DNA of 12,149 nt. It comes from Anaerobacillus sp. (GTDB taxonomy: Bacteria > Bacillota > Bacilli > Bacillales_H > Anaerobacillaceae). The stretch's first letter is position 1. Every line of letters begins with the position of its first letter. Positions 6,211-12,149 of the stretch are shown piece after piece. The notes beneath the pieces are model-generated. The model was not told where the DNA came from, made no database searches, and was given only the letters and a program-made list of their open reading frames with translations. A program made the translations under genes and the position numbers. The DNA lies in NCBI GenBank assembly GCA_007120055.1, contig SKOL01000072.1, forward strand, positions 1 through 12,149, in the 5' to 3' direction.

Positions 6211-7128
6211 TTGAGCAATAAAAAATCATGGACGATCATATTATCGTCAGGTCCTCAAGCACCTATTAAACAATTTCAGCTCCGGAAGTTAGTGTTTTAT
6301 TTTAGTCTTGGCTTTGTACTTATGTTATTTGTTGTTATTGCAGGATTGTCATTTTCATTAAATGAAGCCACCACCGAAAAACAAAATTTAGCCGTTAAAC
6401 TTAACACCACGACTGCAGAAATGGAAAAAGTAAAGCAAGATTATCTTGTTTTGCAACAGGAAGCATTCACCGTGCAACAGTCTATCGAAGAATTTAAACA
6501 ATTAGAAGAACGTATTACTAACCTAAGTTTAGATATGCCGATTGATTTAGATCCAGATGCTCAAGATGGAAGTGGTGGACTACAATTTCCAAAGCAATAT
6601 GAAGAAGAGCAAGTTCAACAAACTTCACCAATGTTAGAAGAAATTAAACGAGAATTACCTGAGCTTATTGAAAAGTTTGAAGATGCGTTCACCCGTTTAT
6701 CGCAATACGAACAAGATCTTAGAACGGTTCCAACGATCATTCCTGCTGAAGGACGTATTACTTCAAGGTTCGGAAACCGAAGAGATCCGTTTAATTGGAG
6801 TACGAGGTTTCATTCTGGTATCGATATTGCGGCTCCATTAAACACGCCGATTTATGCGGCTGCAGATGGCACCGTTGTTATGGCTCGAAATAACGGTGGG
6901 TACGGGCTAACCGTAGTTATTGATCACGGAAGTACATATGAAACGCTTTATGCTCACTTAAACCGAATTGACGTTGAAGTTGGCGATAAAGTGAAAAAAG
7001 GCGATACCATCGGTGGCATGGGAACAACTGGTCGTAGCACCGGCGTTCACTTGCATTATGAAATTAAGCGTGATGGTGAACATATTGACCCATACTTATA
7101 TATGACATTTCATGAGCGAAGTCAATAA
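6211..7128 (+). CDS. Membrane-anchored M23 (LytM-type) peptidoglycan endopeptidase
   Basis: A 305-residue protein starting at TTG 6211. No ATG or GTG exists between the upstream in-frame stop (6154) and this codon. Residues 1-26 are a basic cytoplasmic tail, about 27-50 a single membrane segment, and about 52-105 and 139-171 predicted coiled coil. Residues 180-298 are the M23 domain. The zinc and catalytic residues are present: H201 and D205 in HSGID, H249 in YAHL, and H280/H282 in GVHLH, so the enzyme looks active. It would cut peptide cross-links outside the membrane. The bactofilin gene follows after 53 bp on the same strand. Bactofilin/M23 pairs are known to guide local wall remodelling and cell shape, so this peptidase is probably positioned by the neighbouring scaffold. 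Confidence 0.93.
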   Translation: MSNKKSWTIILSSGPQAPIKQFQLRKLVFYFSLGFVLMLFVVIAGLSFSLNEATTEKQNLAVKLNTTTAEMEKVKQDYLVLQQEAFTVQQSIEEFKQLEERITNLSLDMPIDLDPDAQDGSGGLQFPKQYEEEQVQQTSPMLEEIKRELPELIEKFEDAFTRLSQYEQDLRTVPTIIPAEGRITSRFGNRRDPFNWSTRFHSGIDIAAPLNTPIYAAADGTVVMARNNGGYGLTVVIDHGSTYETLYAHLNRIDVEVGDKVKKGDTIGGMGTTGRSTGVHLHYEIKRDGEHIDPYLYMTFHERSQ

Positions 7129-7152
7129 AAAGCAATGCTGTGCTAAACTAAT

Positions 7153-7181
7153 GGAGGTGAACCAGCGAGTAGCTGGAACAT
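7153..7181 (+). promoter_or_regulatory. Shine-Dalgarno, hairpin, then ATG start (bactofilin gene)
   Basis: GGAGGTGA (7153-7160) lies 21 nt before ATG 7182. Between them CCAGC (7162-7166), loop GAGTA and GCTGG (7172-7176) form a perfect hairpin. Removing its 15 nt leaves 9 nt from GGAGG to ATG, a normal spacing. No other Shine-Dalgarno lies nearer. An in-frame TAG at 7170 rules out an upstream ATG/GTG/TTG start. The design repeats that of the preceding gene with different sequence. Confidence 0.65.
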
Positions 7182-7589
7182 ATGTTTTCTAAAGGTAATG
7201 AAAAAAAACTAGCAGAAATTTCTACGATTATCGGTGTAGAAACAACGGTGGAAGGTACACTTAATGTTGATTCAAGCATACGAATTGATGGTAAAGTGTA
7301 CGGAGAAATTAAGTGTACCGGAGATGTCACGATTGGCAAAGAAGGTTATGTTGAAAATACGGTGACTGCCCGAAATTTATTAATTGCAGGAAGTGTAAAG
7401 GGAAATGTGAATGTGGAAAACAAAATCCATATATATGAAACAGGCTCCCTTGATGGAAAAGCAGAAATGAGTTCAATTGTCATCGACGAAAATGGCTACT
7501 TCCGTGGCGAAAGCCTGATGAAAAACCAAAATGAAGTAACTAACGTTAAAGATATTGATAAAGCGAAATCAAAATCGAAAGCAAATTAA
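7182..7589 (+). CDS. Bactofilin (polymer-forming cytoskeletal protein, DUF583)
   Basis: A 135-residue protein. Residues about 14-111 are a run of short beta-strands with turns rich in G, N and D (for example VEGTLNVDSS, IRIDGKVYGEIK, VKGNVNVENK). This is the right-handed beta-helix core of bactofilins, which polymerise without nucleotide into membrane-associated filaments. The N-terminal 13 residues begin MFSKGNEKK, and the C-terminal tail (about 112-135) is Lys-rich and disordered, both usual for the family. It is the second gene of a unit with the M23 peptidase and is followed directly by a strong terminator. It probably acts as the scaffold that locates the peptidase. The ribosome binding site is separated from the start by a hairpin. 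Confidence 0.95.
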   Translation: MFSKGNEKKLAEISTIIGVETTVEGTLNVDSSIRIDGKVYGEIKCTGDVTIGKEGYVENTVTARNLLIAGSVKGNVNVENKIHIYETGSLDGKAEMSSIVIDENGYFRGESLMKNQNEVTNVKDIDKAKSKSKAN

Positions 7590-7593
7590 ATCT

Positions 7594-7634
7594 GGAGTAT
7601 GAATTAGTAAAATAATTCATACTCCTTTTTTTAT
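7594..7634 (+). terminator. Strong Rho-independent terminator after bactofilin
   Basis: GGAGTATGAATTA (7594-7606) pairs perfectly with TAATTCATACTCC (7613-7625) across a 6-nt loop, followed directly by seven T and ATTTT. It closes the peptidase-bactofilin unit. Confidence 0.95.
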
Positions 7635-7664
7635 TTTAAAAAATGCATGAAACTCACTAAGCTT

Positions 7665-7673
7665 TGGTACAAT
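7665..7673 (+). promoter_or_regulatory. Candidate extended -10 promoter for the two small genes
   Basis: TGG precedes TACAAT (7668-7673), an extended -10 motif, about 100 bp before the ATG at 7777. No convincing -35 is seen. Just upstream, ATGAAACTCACT (7647-7658) matches the right end of the dispersed repeat at 11 of 12 bases, but no full copy is visible there. Confidence 0.35.
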
Positions 7674-7776
7674 AACTCAAAAATTAATAAAAGGGGATTT
7701 GAAGAGCCACTTACGAATACACGAGCGGAAACAAAACGAGTAAAAACAGTGGTATAAAAGCTAGGAGGTGTAAGTA

Positions 7777-7941
7777 ATGAAAAAGAAATTATCCGCGTCA
7801 ACAATAAATCAAGACGAAAAACTTACAGGTGATGAACAAGACGATAGGCTTGATCCTGAAATGAGCCTTCAGTCCGTTAATTTTGCTCCAAAAGAAAATT
7901 CTTTGTTAAATGAATACGAGGATAACGACACGATCGACTAA
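7777..7941 (+). CDS. Small acidic hypothetical protein, 54 aa
   Basis: ATG 7777 follows a near-perfect ribosome binding site AGGAGGTG (7763-7770) at 6-nt spacing, which is the main evidence that this short frame is real. The protein begins MKKKLSAS, then becomes hydrophilic and strongly acidic (NQDEK, GDEQDD, NEYEDNDTID at the C-terminus). It has no membrane segment, signal peptide or cysteine. I do not recognise the family. A second small gene follows after 46 bp and the two probably share a transcript. Such short charged proteins occur in Bacillaceae, sometimes as sporulation products, but nothing here shows that. Confidence 0.7.
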   Translation: MKKKLSASTINQDEKLTGDEQDDRLDPEMSLQSVNFAPKENSLLNEYEDNDTID

Positions 7942-7987
7942 GGAATACTAAAACTTGATTAAATATTTTGGAAAAGGGGTGTCTTTT

Positions 7988-8137
7988 TTGAATAAAAAAA
8001 ATAATCGTAAACGTGAGCACGATAAAACTCTGAACAATGAAGAACATGAATTTTCAGAAGAACTTGCTGATGGCGGAGAGCGTAATGAAATCATTAAAAA
8101 ACAAGAAAATCCCACTCGAGGAGTTCGCCTAATATAA
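7988..8137 (+). CDS. Small charged hypothetical protein, 49 aa (TTG start)
   Basis: I chose TTG 7988 because AAAAGGGG (7972-7979) lies 8 nt upstream. An in-frame TTG at 7955 would add 11 residues but has no ribosome binding site. The product begins MNKKNNRKREHDK, followed by an acidic middle (NNEEHEFSEELADGGE) and a basic end (NPTRGVRLI). It is hydrophilic throughout, without membrane segments. No family is recognised. It follows the 54-residue gene at 46 bp and is probably in the same operon. The first candidate terminator downstream is at 8376, beyond copy 2 of the dispersed repeat. Confidence 0.6.
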   Translation: MNKKNNRKREHDKTLNNEEHEFSEELADGGERNEIIKKQENPTRGVRLI

Positions 8138-8228
8138 CATTTAGTGAAAACAATATGAACGTAGTATGGGAAAGATTGCTAAAATCAAAGCTCCGTGGTA
8201 AATTTATAATGTTCAATATATTCAAATC

Positions 8229-8321
8229 AATGAATTTCATCATTCATGATTCTTGCCACTAAGAACAATATATAGTTGCGTGATGTGGCTCATTTTTGGT
8301 AATTATGAAATTCACTCAAAT
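8229..8321 (-). repeat. Dispersed MITE-like repeat, copy 2 (short form)
   Basis: On the plus strand it runs from AATGAATTTCATCATTC to TTATGAAATTCACTCAAAT. Its reverse complement aligns along its whole length with copy 1 (1448-1570), apart from about 32 bp missing in the middle and a few substitutions. The ends are inverted repeats. It lies between the small-gene pair and their apparent terminator, so it would be transcribed in their 3' region. The rest of 8138-8573 holds no supported gene. Confidence 0.85.
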
Positions 8322-8375
8322 GACAATATTTTATGAACTGAATTTTATCGATCACAACGCTCAAAAACAACACAC

Positions 8376-8421
8376 GACCTACCCTTTATATAGAGCATAA
8401 GAGGGGGAGGTCTATTTTTTT
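8376..8421 (+). terminator. Likely Rho-independent terminator
   Basis: GACCTACCC (8376-8384) pairs with GGGGAGGTC (8404-8412) with one mismatch, across a loop of about 19 nt, followed by TATTTTTTTG. Outer bases AACACAC and GTGTGTT can also pair around the T-run. It probably ends the transcript of the two small genes. Confidence 0.65.
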
Positions 8422-8431
8422 GTGTGTTTTT

Positions 8432-8590
8432 AATGAGTTTCATCATCGTTTCAACTCCACAAATTTACAGAACCTCCCGAACGTGAAAGCACATTTCCTT
8501 CAAGTGTGGGAGTATTAGTACATGTAGTTTAGTTAAACAGCTAGTTCCAAGTTGGAATGGCTATTTTATTATTATGAATCTCACTCAAAT
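8432..8590 (-). repeat. Dispersed MITE-like repeat, copy 4 (ends conserved, interior different)
   Basis: The left end AATGAGTTTCATCAT (8432-8446) matches copy 2's AATGAATTTCATCAT at 14 of 15 positions. The right end, GGCTATTTTATTATTATGAATCTCACTCAAAT region (8559-8590), matches copy 2's right end at most positions. The middle (about 8447-8558) is not recognisably shared. It includes TTCCAA-G-TTGGAA (8545-8557) and CTCCC...GGGAG. Its right end stops 9 bp before the Shine-Dalgarno of the flavodoxin gene, so it probably supplies that gene's promoter region. Confidence 0.55.
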
Positions 8591-8609
8591 AATAAGTTGG
8601 AGGATACAT

Positions 8610-9095
8610 ATGAAAACAGCGATTATTTTTGCCTCTACCCATGGAACGACCGAAAAATCAGCCACACTACTTAGTAATTATTTAGGAGGAGATACAATAA
8701 TAATAGATTTAAAGAAAAACAAGACACCGTTGATTAATAACTATGATGAAATTATTATCGGAGGTTCGATCCATGCTGGAATGATGCAAAGAAAAGTAAC
8801 AAAATTTATAAAAAATAATGATACTGAGCTTAAAGCTAAAAAAATTGGTCTTTTCTTATGTTGTATGCATGAAGGCGAGAAGGCAGAAGAGCAGTTTAAA
8901 CTTGCTTTTCCTGAAGACTTACGAACCCATTCAGTTGCCAATCAAATATTTGGTGGCGAGTTTTTATTTGGAAAAATGAACTTTTTAGAAAAAGCGATCA
9001 TTAAAAAAATGAAAGGAGATACAGAAGATGTATCTAATTTAAACGAAGCAGTAATAAAGCAATTTGCTGAAACGTTTAGAGGGGAATCAAACTAA
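8610..9095 (+). CDS. HemG-like flavodoxin-domain protein
   Basis: ATG 8610 is preceded by GGAGG at 8599-8603 with 6-nt spacing. An in-frame ATG at 8574 lies inside a repeat end and lacks a ribosome binding site. The protein has 161 residues. It starts MKTAIIFAST, with an FMN phosphate-binding loop STHGTTEKS (9-17). A second segment, IIIGGSIHAGMMQRKVTKFI (48-67), corresponds to the IGASIRYG region of HemG. The C-terminus IIKKMKGDTED resembles the HemG end. E. coli HemG is a menaquinone-linked protoporphyrinogen IX dehydrogenase. Bacilli normally use the unrelated HemY for that step, so FMN binding is well supported but heme synthesis is not. The GNAT gene follows after 38 bp, so co-transcription is possible. 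Confidence 0.82.
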   Translation: MKTAIIFASTHGTTEKSATLLSNYLGGDTIIIDLKKNKTPLINNYDEIIIGGSIHAGMMQRKVTKFIKNNDTELKAKKIGLFLCCMHEGEKAEEQFKLAFPEDLRTHSVANQIFGGEFLFGKMNFLEKAIIKKMKGDTEDVSNLNEAVIKQFAETFRGESN

Positions 9096-9133
9096 TTATA
9101 CACAAAAAACATACAACAAAGAGGAGAAATAAA

Positions 9134-10009
9134 ATGGAACGGTATACGTTTGTGAAAGACTATAAAACGAATGACGAATTAAGGGCAAAGTTTAACGAAC
9201 TTGCAACGAATACGTTTGAGATTGATTTTGAACCTTGGTACAAGCTAGGCTTTTGGAATGATCGTTATATTTGTTATTCATACTTTCATGGCGACAAAAT
9301 TGTATCAAATGTATCTGTTAACATAATAGATACGATCGTTGCTGGAGAAAATATACGGACCGTTCAAATCGGTACTGTAATGACACACCCTGACTATCGC
9401 AAAAAAGGGTTAGCAAGTCGCCTCATGGAAAAAGTTTTTTCAAATTATGAAAATGAAGTAGATTTATTTTGTTTATTTTGTGCTGAAGAAAACTTTAATT
9501 TTTATATGAAGCATGGCTTTACAGCTGTTCAAGAAAGTAAATTCACCGTTAAGGTTAACCCGCTACAAACAGAAAATCATTTGCGAAAATTATTGTTAAA
9601 AAATGAAGTTGATAAAAAGCTCCTAATCGATGCTTATACGAACAAAGTTTCTTCACACGAGTTTGACATTGAAAATGCGGAACATGTGCTTGGATTTTAC
9701 GGCGTTCTCGCTTTTGGAAATGACCTTTATTTTAGTGAAAAATTAAATACTGCTGTCATTTTCAAGGTTGATGGTGAAAAACTGCATTTATATGCTGTTT
9801 TAAGTGAAGAAAAATTACTATTTAACGATTTAATCAACGAAATTGCTTCTGAAGATGTAAGTGAAGTAGTTTTTCATTTCACACCTGATTTTGAAGATAT
9901 CCAGCCGCATATAACGGATTTAATCACGTCCGATGATGTGTTTCATATAAGAACATCTAACGTTAAATTACCACAGAACTTTAAGTTTCCGCTGATCGCG
10001 CATGCTTAA
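9134..10009 (+). CDS. GNAT-family N-acetyltransferase, 291 aa
   Basis: ATG 9134 follows AGAGGAG at 9120-9126. The N-terminal half (about 1-140) is a GNAT domain. Motif A reads VMTHPDYRKKGLASRLM (82-98), with the acetyl-CoA pyrophosphate loop RKKGLA (89-94). Later comes the family's usual FYMKHGF (123-129). The second half (about 140-291) is an additional domain, as in longer GNATs of the Eis type, giving twice the length of a minimal GNAT. The acceptor substrate cannot be told from the sequence. The gene lies 38 bp after the flavodoxin gene and 82 bp before the methyltransferase, all on the same strand. No terminator is seen between them, so a loose operon is possible. Confidence 0.9.
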   Translation: MERYTFVKDYKTNDELRAKFNELATNTFEIDFEPWYKLGFWNDRYICYSYFHGDKIVSNVSVNIIDTIVAGENIRTVQIGTVMTHPDYRKKGLASRLMEKVFSNYENEVDLFCLFCAEENFNFYMKHGFTAVQESKFTVKVNPLQTENHLRKLLLKNEVDKKLLIDAYTNKVSSHEFDIENAEHVLGFYGVLAFGNDLYFSEKLNTAVIFKVDGEKLHLYAVLSEEKLLFNDLINEIASEDVSEVVFHFTPDFEDIQPHITDLITSDDVFHIRTSNVKLPQNFKFPLIAHA

Positions 10010-10091
10010 AAAGAAGAGGTTTAGTATTAATAATTGTTTTTCCAAAAAATAGTTCAAAAAGATAGAAAAATATTTTAAGAGGAGAGAGAAA

Positions 10092-10877
10092 ATGAGAGAA
10101 ATCGAAGCAAATAAAAAAGCGTGGGGCTTAATTGCCGAAGATCATTATAACGTTTTTAAAAAGAGGCTAGAGACAGAAACGTCACTTATTAATAATGTAA
10201 TTACTAAGGAACTAGGAGATATTTCGGGGAAAAAAGTTATTCATTTACAATGTAACACAGGAGCCGATACAATTTCACTTGCTAGAATGGGAGCAAAAGT
10301 GACAGGGGTTGATCTCGTACCTGAAAAAATTCATTACGCCAATAAATTAGCCGAAGATTTTAATATTGATGCTACTTTTATTGAAGCTGATATTATGAAA
10401 TTTAAAGAAATTCATGATGAAAAGTATGACATTGTTTTTACGACAGAAGGGGCGATCGGTTGGCTTCCTGACTTAAAAAAATGGGGCGAAACGGTGCGGC
10501 ATTTATTGAAAGATGATGGCTTTGTTTATGTGAATGATGGACATCCGTTTTTTATGGCACTTGACGAAGAGAAACTGACTGAAAATAAAGTGGAAATAAA
10601 GTATCCTTACTTTGGCAAAGTGCCAGATAAAGACGACTCGATCGGAGGGTATGCTTCAGAACCTAAAGAAGCAACGAGTTATTTTTGGATGTACACGATT
10701 AGTGACATTATTAATGCCTTAAGCGAAGCGGGTTTAGTGATTGAATTTTTCAATGAATTTGACACACTAGCTTGGGATATTGGAGGTATGGAACTAGTTG
10801 ATAAAGGACTTTATCAATTTCCTTTCTTCAAAGGGAAATTTCCGTTTCAGTTTAGTTTGAAAGCAACGGTGAGGTAA
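10092..10877 (+). CDS. Class I SAM-dependent methyltransferase, 261 aa
   Basis: ATG 10092 follows GAGGAGAGAG at about 10079-10088. The Rossmann-fold SAM site is clear: motif I VIHLQCNTGAD (49-59), acidic residue D74 in VTGVDLVPEKI, ADIM (99-102), and motif IV YDIVFTTEGAIGWL (112-125). The C-terminal 110 residues (ASEPKEATSYFW onward) are the substrate-side region of this common small-molecule methyltransferase group. The substrate is unknown. The size is normal and the gene looks intact. It is last in a run of three plus-strand genes and faces a minus-strand gene, with a repeat element of inverted design in the gap between them. Confidence 0.9.
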   Translation: MREIEANKKAWGLIAEDHYNVFKKRLETETSLINNVITKELGDISGKKVIHLQCNTGADTISLARMGAKVTGVDLVPEKIHYANKLAEDFNIDATFIEADIMKFKEIHDEKYDIVFTTEGAIGWLPDLKKWGETVRHLLKDDGFVYVNDGHPFFMALDEEKLTENKVEIKYPYFGKVPDKDDSIGGYASEPKEATSYFWMYTISDIINALSEAGLVIEFFNEFDTLAWDIGGMELVDKGLYQFPFFKGKFPFQFSLKATVR

Positions 10878-10889
10878 AAAGGTGTTGGA

Positions 10890-11070
10890 GCGGACAACCA
10901 ATCCTTTATTTGTGACAAAAGTAGTGTTTTGAAGAGGTTTGCGGACATACGTTCCGTTATTCATCAAAAAGGAAGTCGATTTCTCAGGGTTTAAAGCAAA
11001 TAACGTACCTGATGTCCTCTAACCCCTCCAAAATGCGACTATTTTTGAAAATAAGGTACTCAATGTCCGC
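10890..11070. repeat. Composite repeat: two direct and two inverted copies of a degenerate 51-bp unit
   Basis: The unit starts GCGGACA, has a CC-x-TTATT block, an AAAA-x-AGT block, and ends near GG-GTTT. Direct copies are 10890-10940 (51 bp) and 10941-10992 (52 bp). An inverted copy is 11020-11070 (51 bp, reading GCGGACATTGAGTACCTTAT on the minus strand), and a shortened inverted one is 10993-11019 (GAGGACATCAGGTACGTTAT). The locus can fold into a long imperfect hairpin. TAGTGTT (10922-10928) and AACACTA (11071-11077) add an outer inverted pair. It fills the gap between two convergent genes, where a bidirectional terminator would be useful. It has no ORF. Confidence 0.72.
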
Positions 11071-11081
11071 AACACTATACT

Positions 11082-11285
11082 TTAGCGATGACTCACACTT
11101 TGTTTTGAAGCGGCCTCATGTTTTGCCATCTCAGCTTCAATTCTTGCGACTTCTTCTTTTGCTTTTTTATCAGCCTTTTTTAATTTATATAATGTAATAT
11201 TTACGGCAATAAACAGCAAGGCCATCATAATATAGGCGTAACCGAATCCACCTGCAGCTTTATCAGGAAACGTGAAAATATCCAT
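11082..11285 (-). CDS. Small single-pass membrane protein, 67 aa, unknown function
   Basis: The frame starts at ATG (11285, minus strand). A modest GAAAGG lies about 13 nt upstream and a perfect TATAAT about 35 nt upstream, which supports expression. Residues 1-15 (MDIFTFPDKAAGGFG) precede one hydrophobic segment, about 16-34. Then comes a charged, probably coiled-coil tail (KLKKADKKAKEEVARIEAEM, 34-53) and a polar end. The positive residues after the segment suggest the tail is cytoplasmic. No family is recognised; the layout is like small accessory subunits or anchor peptides. It lies downstream of the DUF5634-like gene on the same strand, separated by 241 bp that include a repeat and its own candidate promoter. 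Confidence 0.68.
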   Translation of the reverse strand: MDIFTFPDKAAGGFGYAYIMMALLFIAVNITLYKLKKADKKAKEEVARIEAEMAKHEAASKQSVSHR

Positions 11286-11318
11286 AGGTAAACACTACCT
11301 TTCAACATATGTAACTTT

Positions 11319-11324
11319 ATTATA
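11319..11324 (-). promoter_or_regulatory. Candidate -10 element for the small membrane protein gene
   Basis: The minus strand reads TATAAT at 11324-11319, a perfect consensus, giving a leader of about 27 nt to the ATG at 11285. The -35 is weak (TTCGCA at 18-bp spacing). Confidence 0.5.
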
Positions 11325-11415
11325 CTAATAATAGTGTTTTTGTGCGAACAATTAGGCACCACAAAAATTCCCAGTGAAAAGTTAGTTTCTTGATTATTCA
11401 AAGCCTTTTTCCTTT

Positions 11416-11526
11416 ATCATAATCAATATTTAATGCGACTAGAATGCTACATATAGTTACTTAAGTTGCTCTCAAATAACTGCAGATAGATATGCGTGAT
11501 TTATTGGTATTATGAAATGCGCTTAC
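11416..11526 (-). repeat. Dispersed MITE-like repeat, copy 3 (diverged, long form)
   Basis: Read on the minus strand it begins AAGCGCATTTCATAATACC, continues AAATCACGCA, then GTAACTATATGTAG, a TCTAGTCGC block and ATATTGATTATGA. The blocks are in the same order as copy 1 (GAATTTCATAATTACC, ACATCACGCA, GCAACTATATGTTG, TCTTAGTGGC, ATATTGATTTATGA), with more substitutions. Like copy 1 it has the extra central segment. It directly abuts the stop codon of the DUF5634-like gene. Confidence 0.68.
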
Positions 11527-11832
11527 TTAAAACCCCATTTCAAGATAATTAAACACTTCATCTAAATTGTCGTAACCTCGAGTATCGACCTCATCACTTT
11601 CAATCGCCCAGCTTTTTTCCAAGCGAGCTAAATTTCCATTCTCGTCTTTTTCAAACGGCATATGAATCATAAATACTTCCCCATTTTTTCTCACTGTATA
11701 GCCAAGGTAATAGCGATTACCTTCACCTTCTTCTTCAAAAATACCGATATCATCGAGATCATATTTTTCTAACATATGCTTTAACGTGTCATTCATTTCA
11801 CTAATTAACGCTTCTCTTGATAAGTTGTCCAT
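11527..11832 (-). CDS. DUF5634-like small cytosolic protein, 101 aa
   Basis: Two in-frame ATGs exist, at 11838 and 11832. I prefer 11832 because AAAGGTGG (11846-11839) then has 6-nt spacing, while it touches the first ATG directly. The protein is acidic and soluble. It has a helical N-terminus (NLSREALISEMNDTLKHMLE), then DLDDIGIFEEEGEGNRYYLG and a strand-rich middle with FMIHMPFEKDENGN, and it ends RGYDNLDEVFNYLEMGF. This pattern resembles the DUF5634 family known from Bacillus, which has no established function. The assignment is from recalled sequence likeness, so it is moderate. It is transcribed away from the YbxH-like gene across 140 bp of AT-rich DNA. Confidence 0.75.
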   Translation of the reverse strand: MDNLSREALISEMNDTLKHMLEKYDLDDIGIFEEEGEGNRYYLGYTVRKNGEVFMIHMPFEKDENGNLARLEKSWAIESDEVDTRGYDNLDEVFNYLEMGF

Positions 11833-11972
11833 GTTCATCCACCTTTCAAATCATTCTATCTTTAATATGGTTAAAATCAGTAAGAAATATTTAAAACAGA
11901 AACATACAATAAAAATTTCACATTAAGACATAATAAAAATATCGTAAATCCAGAACAAAGGAGTTGGACTTT

Positions 11973-12149
11973 GTGGGAGCAATTGAACGTAATGGCTATC
12001 GCTTTGAACCAGAATACAGTGTCATTAATCAAAATGGTGCCGTTCATGTAACGAGAGATGGCGACTTTATAGAAGAAATTAAGTTTCAATTCGAAGGAGA
12101 ATCTCCGGCACCAAGTCAAATTGAAGAAATCGTTGATACATATTGCGAA
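11973..12149 (+). CDS. YbxH-like (DUF5370) small protein, 3' end outside window
   Basis: GTG 11973 follows AAAGGAG (11957-11963) with 9-nt spacing. All 59 codons to the window edge are open. The product begins MGAIERNGYRFEPEYSVI and contains GAVHVTRDGDFIEEIKFQF. It ends in the window at IEEIVDTYCE. This matches the DUF5370 family, represented by B. subtilis YbxH of about 62 residues, so only a few codons should be missing. The family function is unknown. The gene is divergent from the DUF5634-like gene. Confidence 0.82.
   Translation, partial: MGAIERNGYRFEPEYSVINQNGAVHVTRDGDFIEEIKFQFEGESPAPSQIEEIVDTYCE

Noticed and set aside
7151..7192. Thirteen-codon frame overlapping the bactofilin start
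   Set aside because: No ribosome binding site of its own; its first codons are the Shine-Dalgarno of the bactofilin gene.
7699..7743. Fourteen-codon frame after AAAGGGGAT
   Set aside because: The spacing from GGGG to the TTG is only 2 nt and the product is too short to support.
8153..8262. Frame of about 35 codons beginning ATGAACGTAGTATGG
   Set aside because: No Shine-Dalgarno and it runs into copy 2 of the dispersed repeat.
11877..12119. Minus-strand frame of 80 codons
   Set aside because: Antisense to the YbxH-like coding sequence, which has a good start and family match.

Overview
The window looks like a chromosomal stretch from a low-GC member of the Bacillaceae. The evidence is AT-rich coding sequence, AGGAGG-type ribosome binding sites, frequent TTG/GTG starts, T-tailed hairpin terminators, and gene families typical of bacilli (a YbxH/DUF5370-like protein, a DUF5634-like protein, a bactofilin next to an M23 peptidase, YibE/F). 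The species cannot be named from the sequence alone.

Layout: (1) 1-366 is the 3' end of an NhaC-family antiporter. (2) 367-1618 has no credible gene. It holds a nine-copy array of 51-bp palindromic units, a chain of competing hairpins, and the first copy of a dispersed repeat. (3) 1619-4142 holds a DUF4097 beta-solenoid protein and, after a terminator, a lone BrxD-like (DUF2791) P-loop ATPase. (4) 4322-5467 is a YibE/F membrane protein, followed directly by a second, unrelated array of 51-bp terminator-like units. (5) 6211-7589 is a membrane-anchored M23 peptidase plus a bactofilin, a known cell-shape/cell-wall pairing. In both genes a hairpin lies between a strong Shine-Dalgarno and the start codon. 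(6) 7777-8137 holds two small hydrophilic proteins of unknown function. (7) 8610-10877 holds three co-directional enzyme genes: a HemG-like flavodoxin, a GNAT acetyltransferase and a SAM methyltransferase. (8) 11082-11832, on the minus strand, holds a single-pass membrane peptide and a DUF5634-like protein. A YbxH-like gene then runs off the right edge.

The genes are mostly short independent units and form no single pathway. There is no complete defence island, prophage or secondary-metabolite cluster. The unusual content is between the genes. Two tandem hairpin arrays share the same 51-bp period with unrelated sequences. A third locus (10890-11070) is built from direct and inverted copies of a degenerate 51-bp unit. 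A MITE-like dispersed repeat with conserved ends occurs four times. The shared hairpin-in-ribosome-binding-site design of the peptidase/bactofilin pair is the best candidate here for undescribed regulation. The orphan BrxD-like ATPase is the best candidate for an unexplored gene function.
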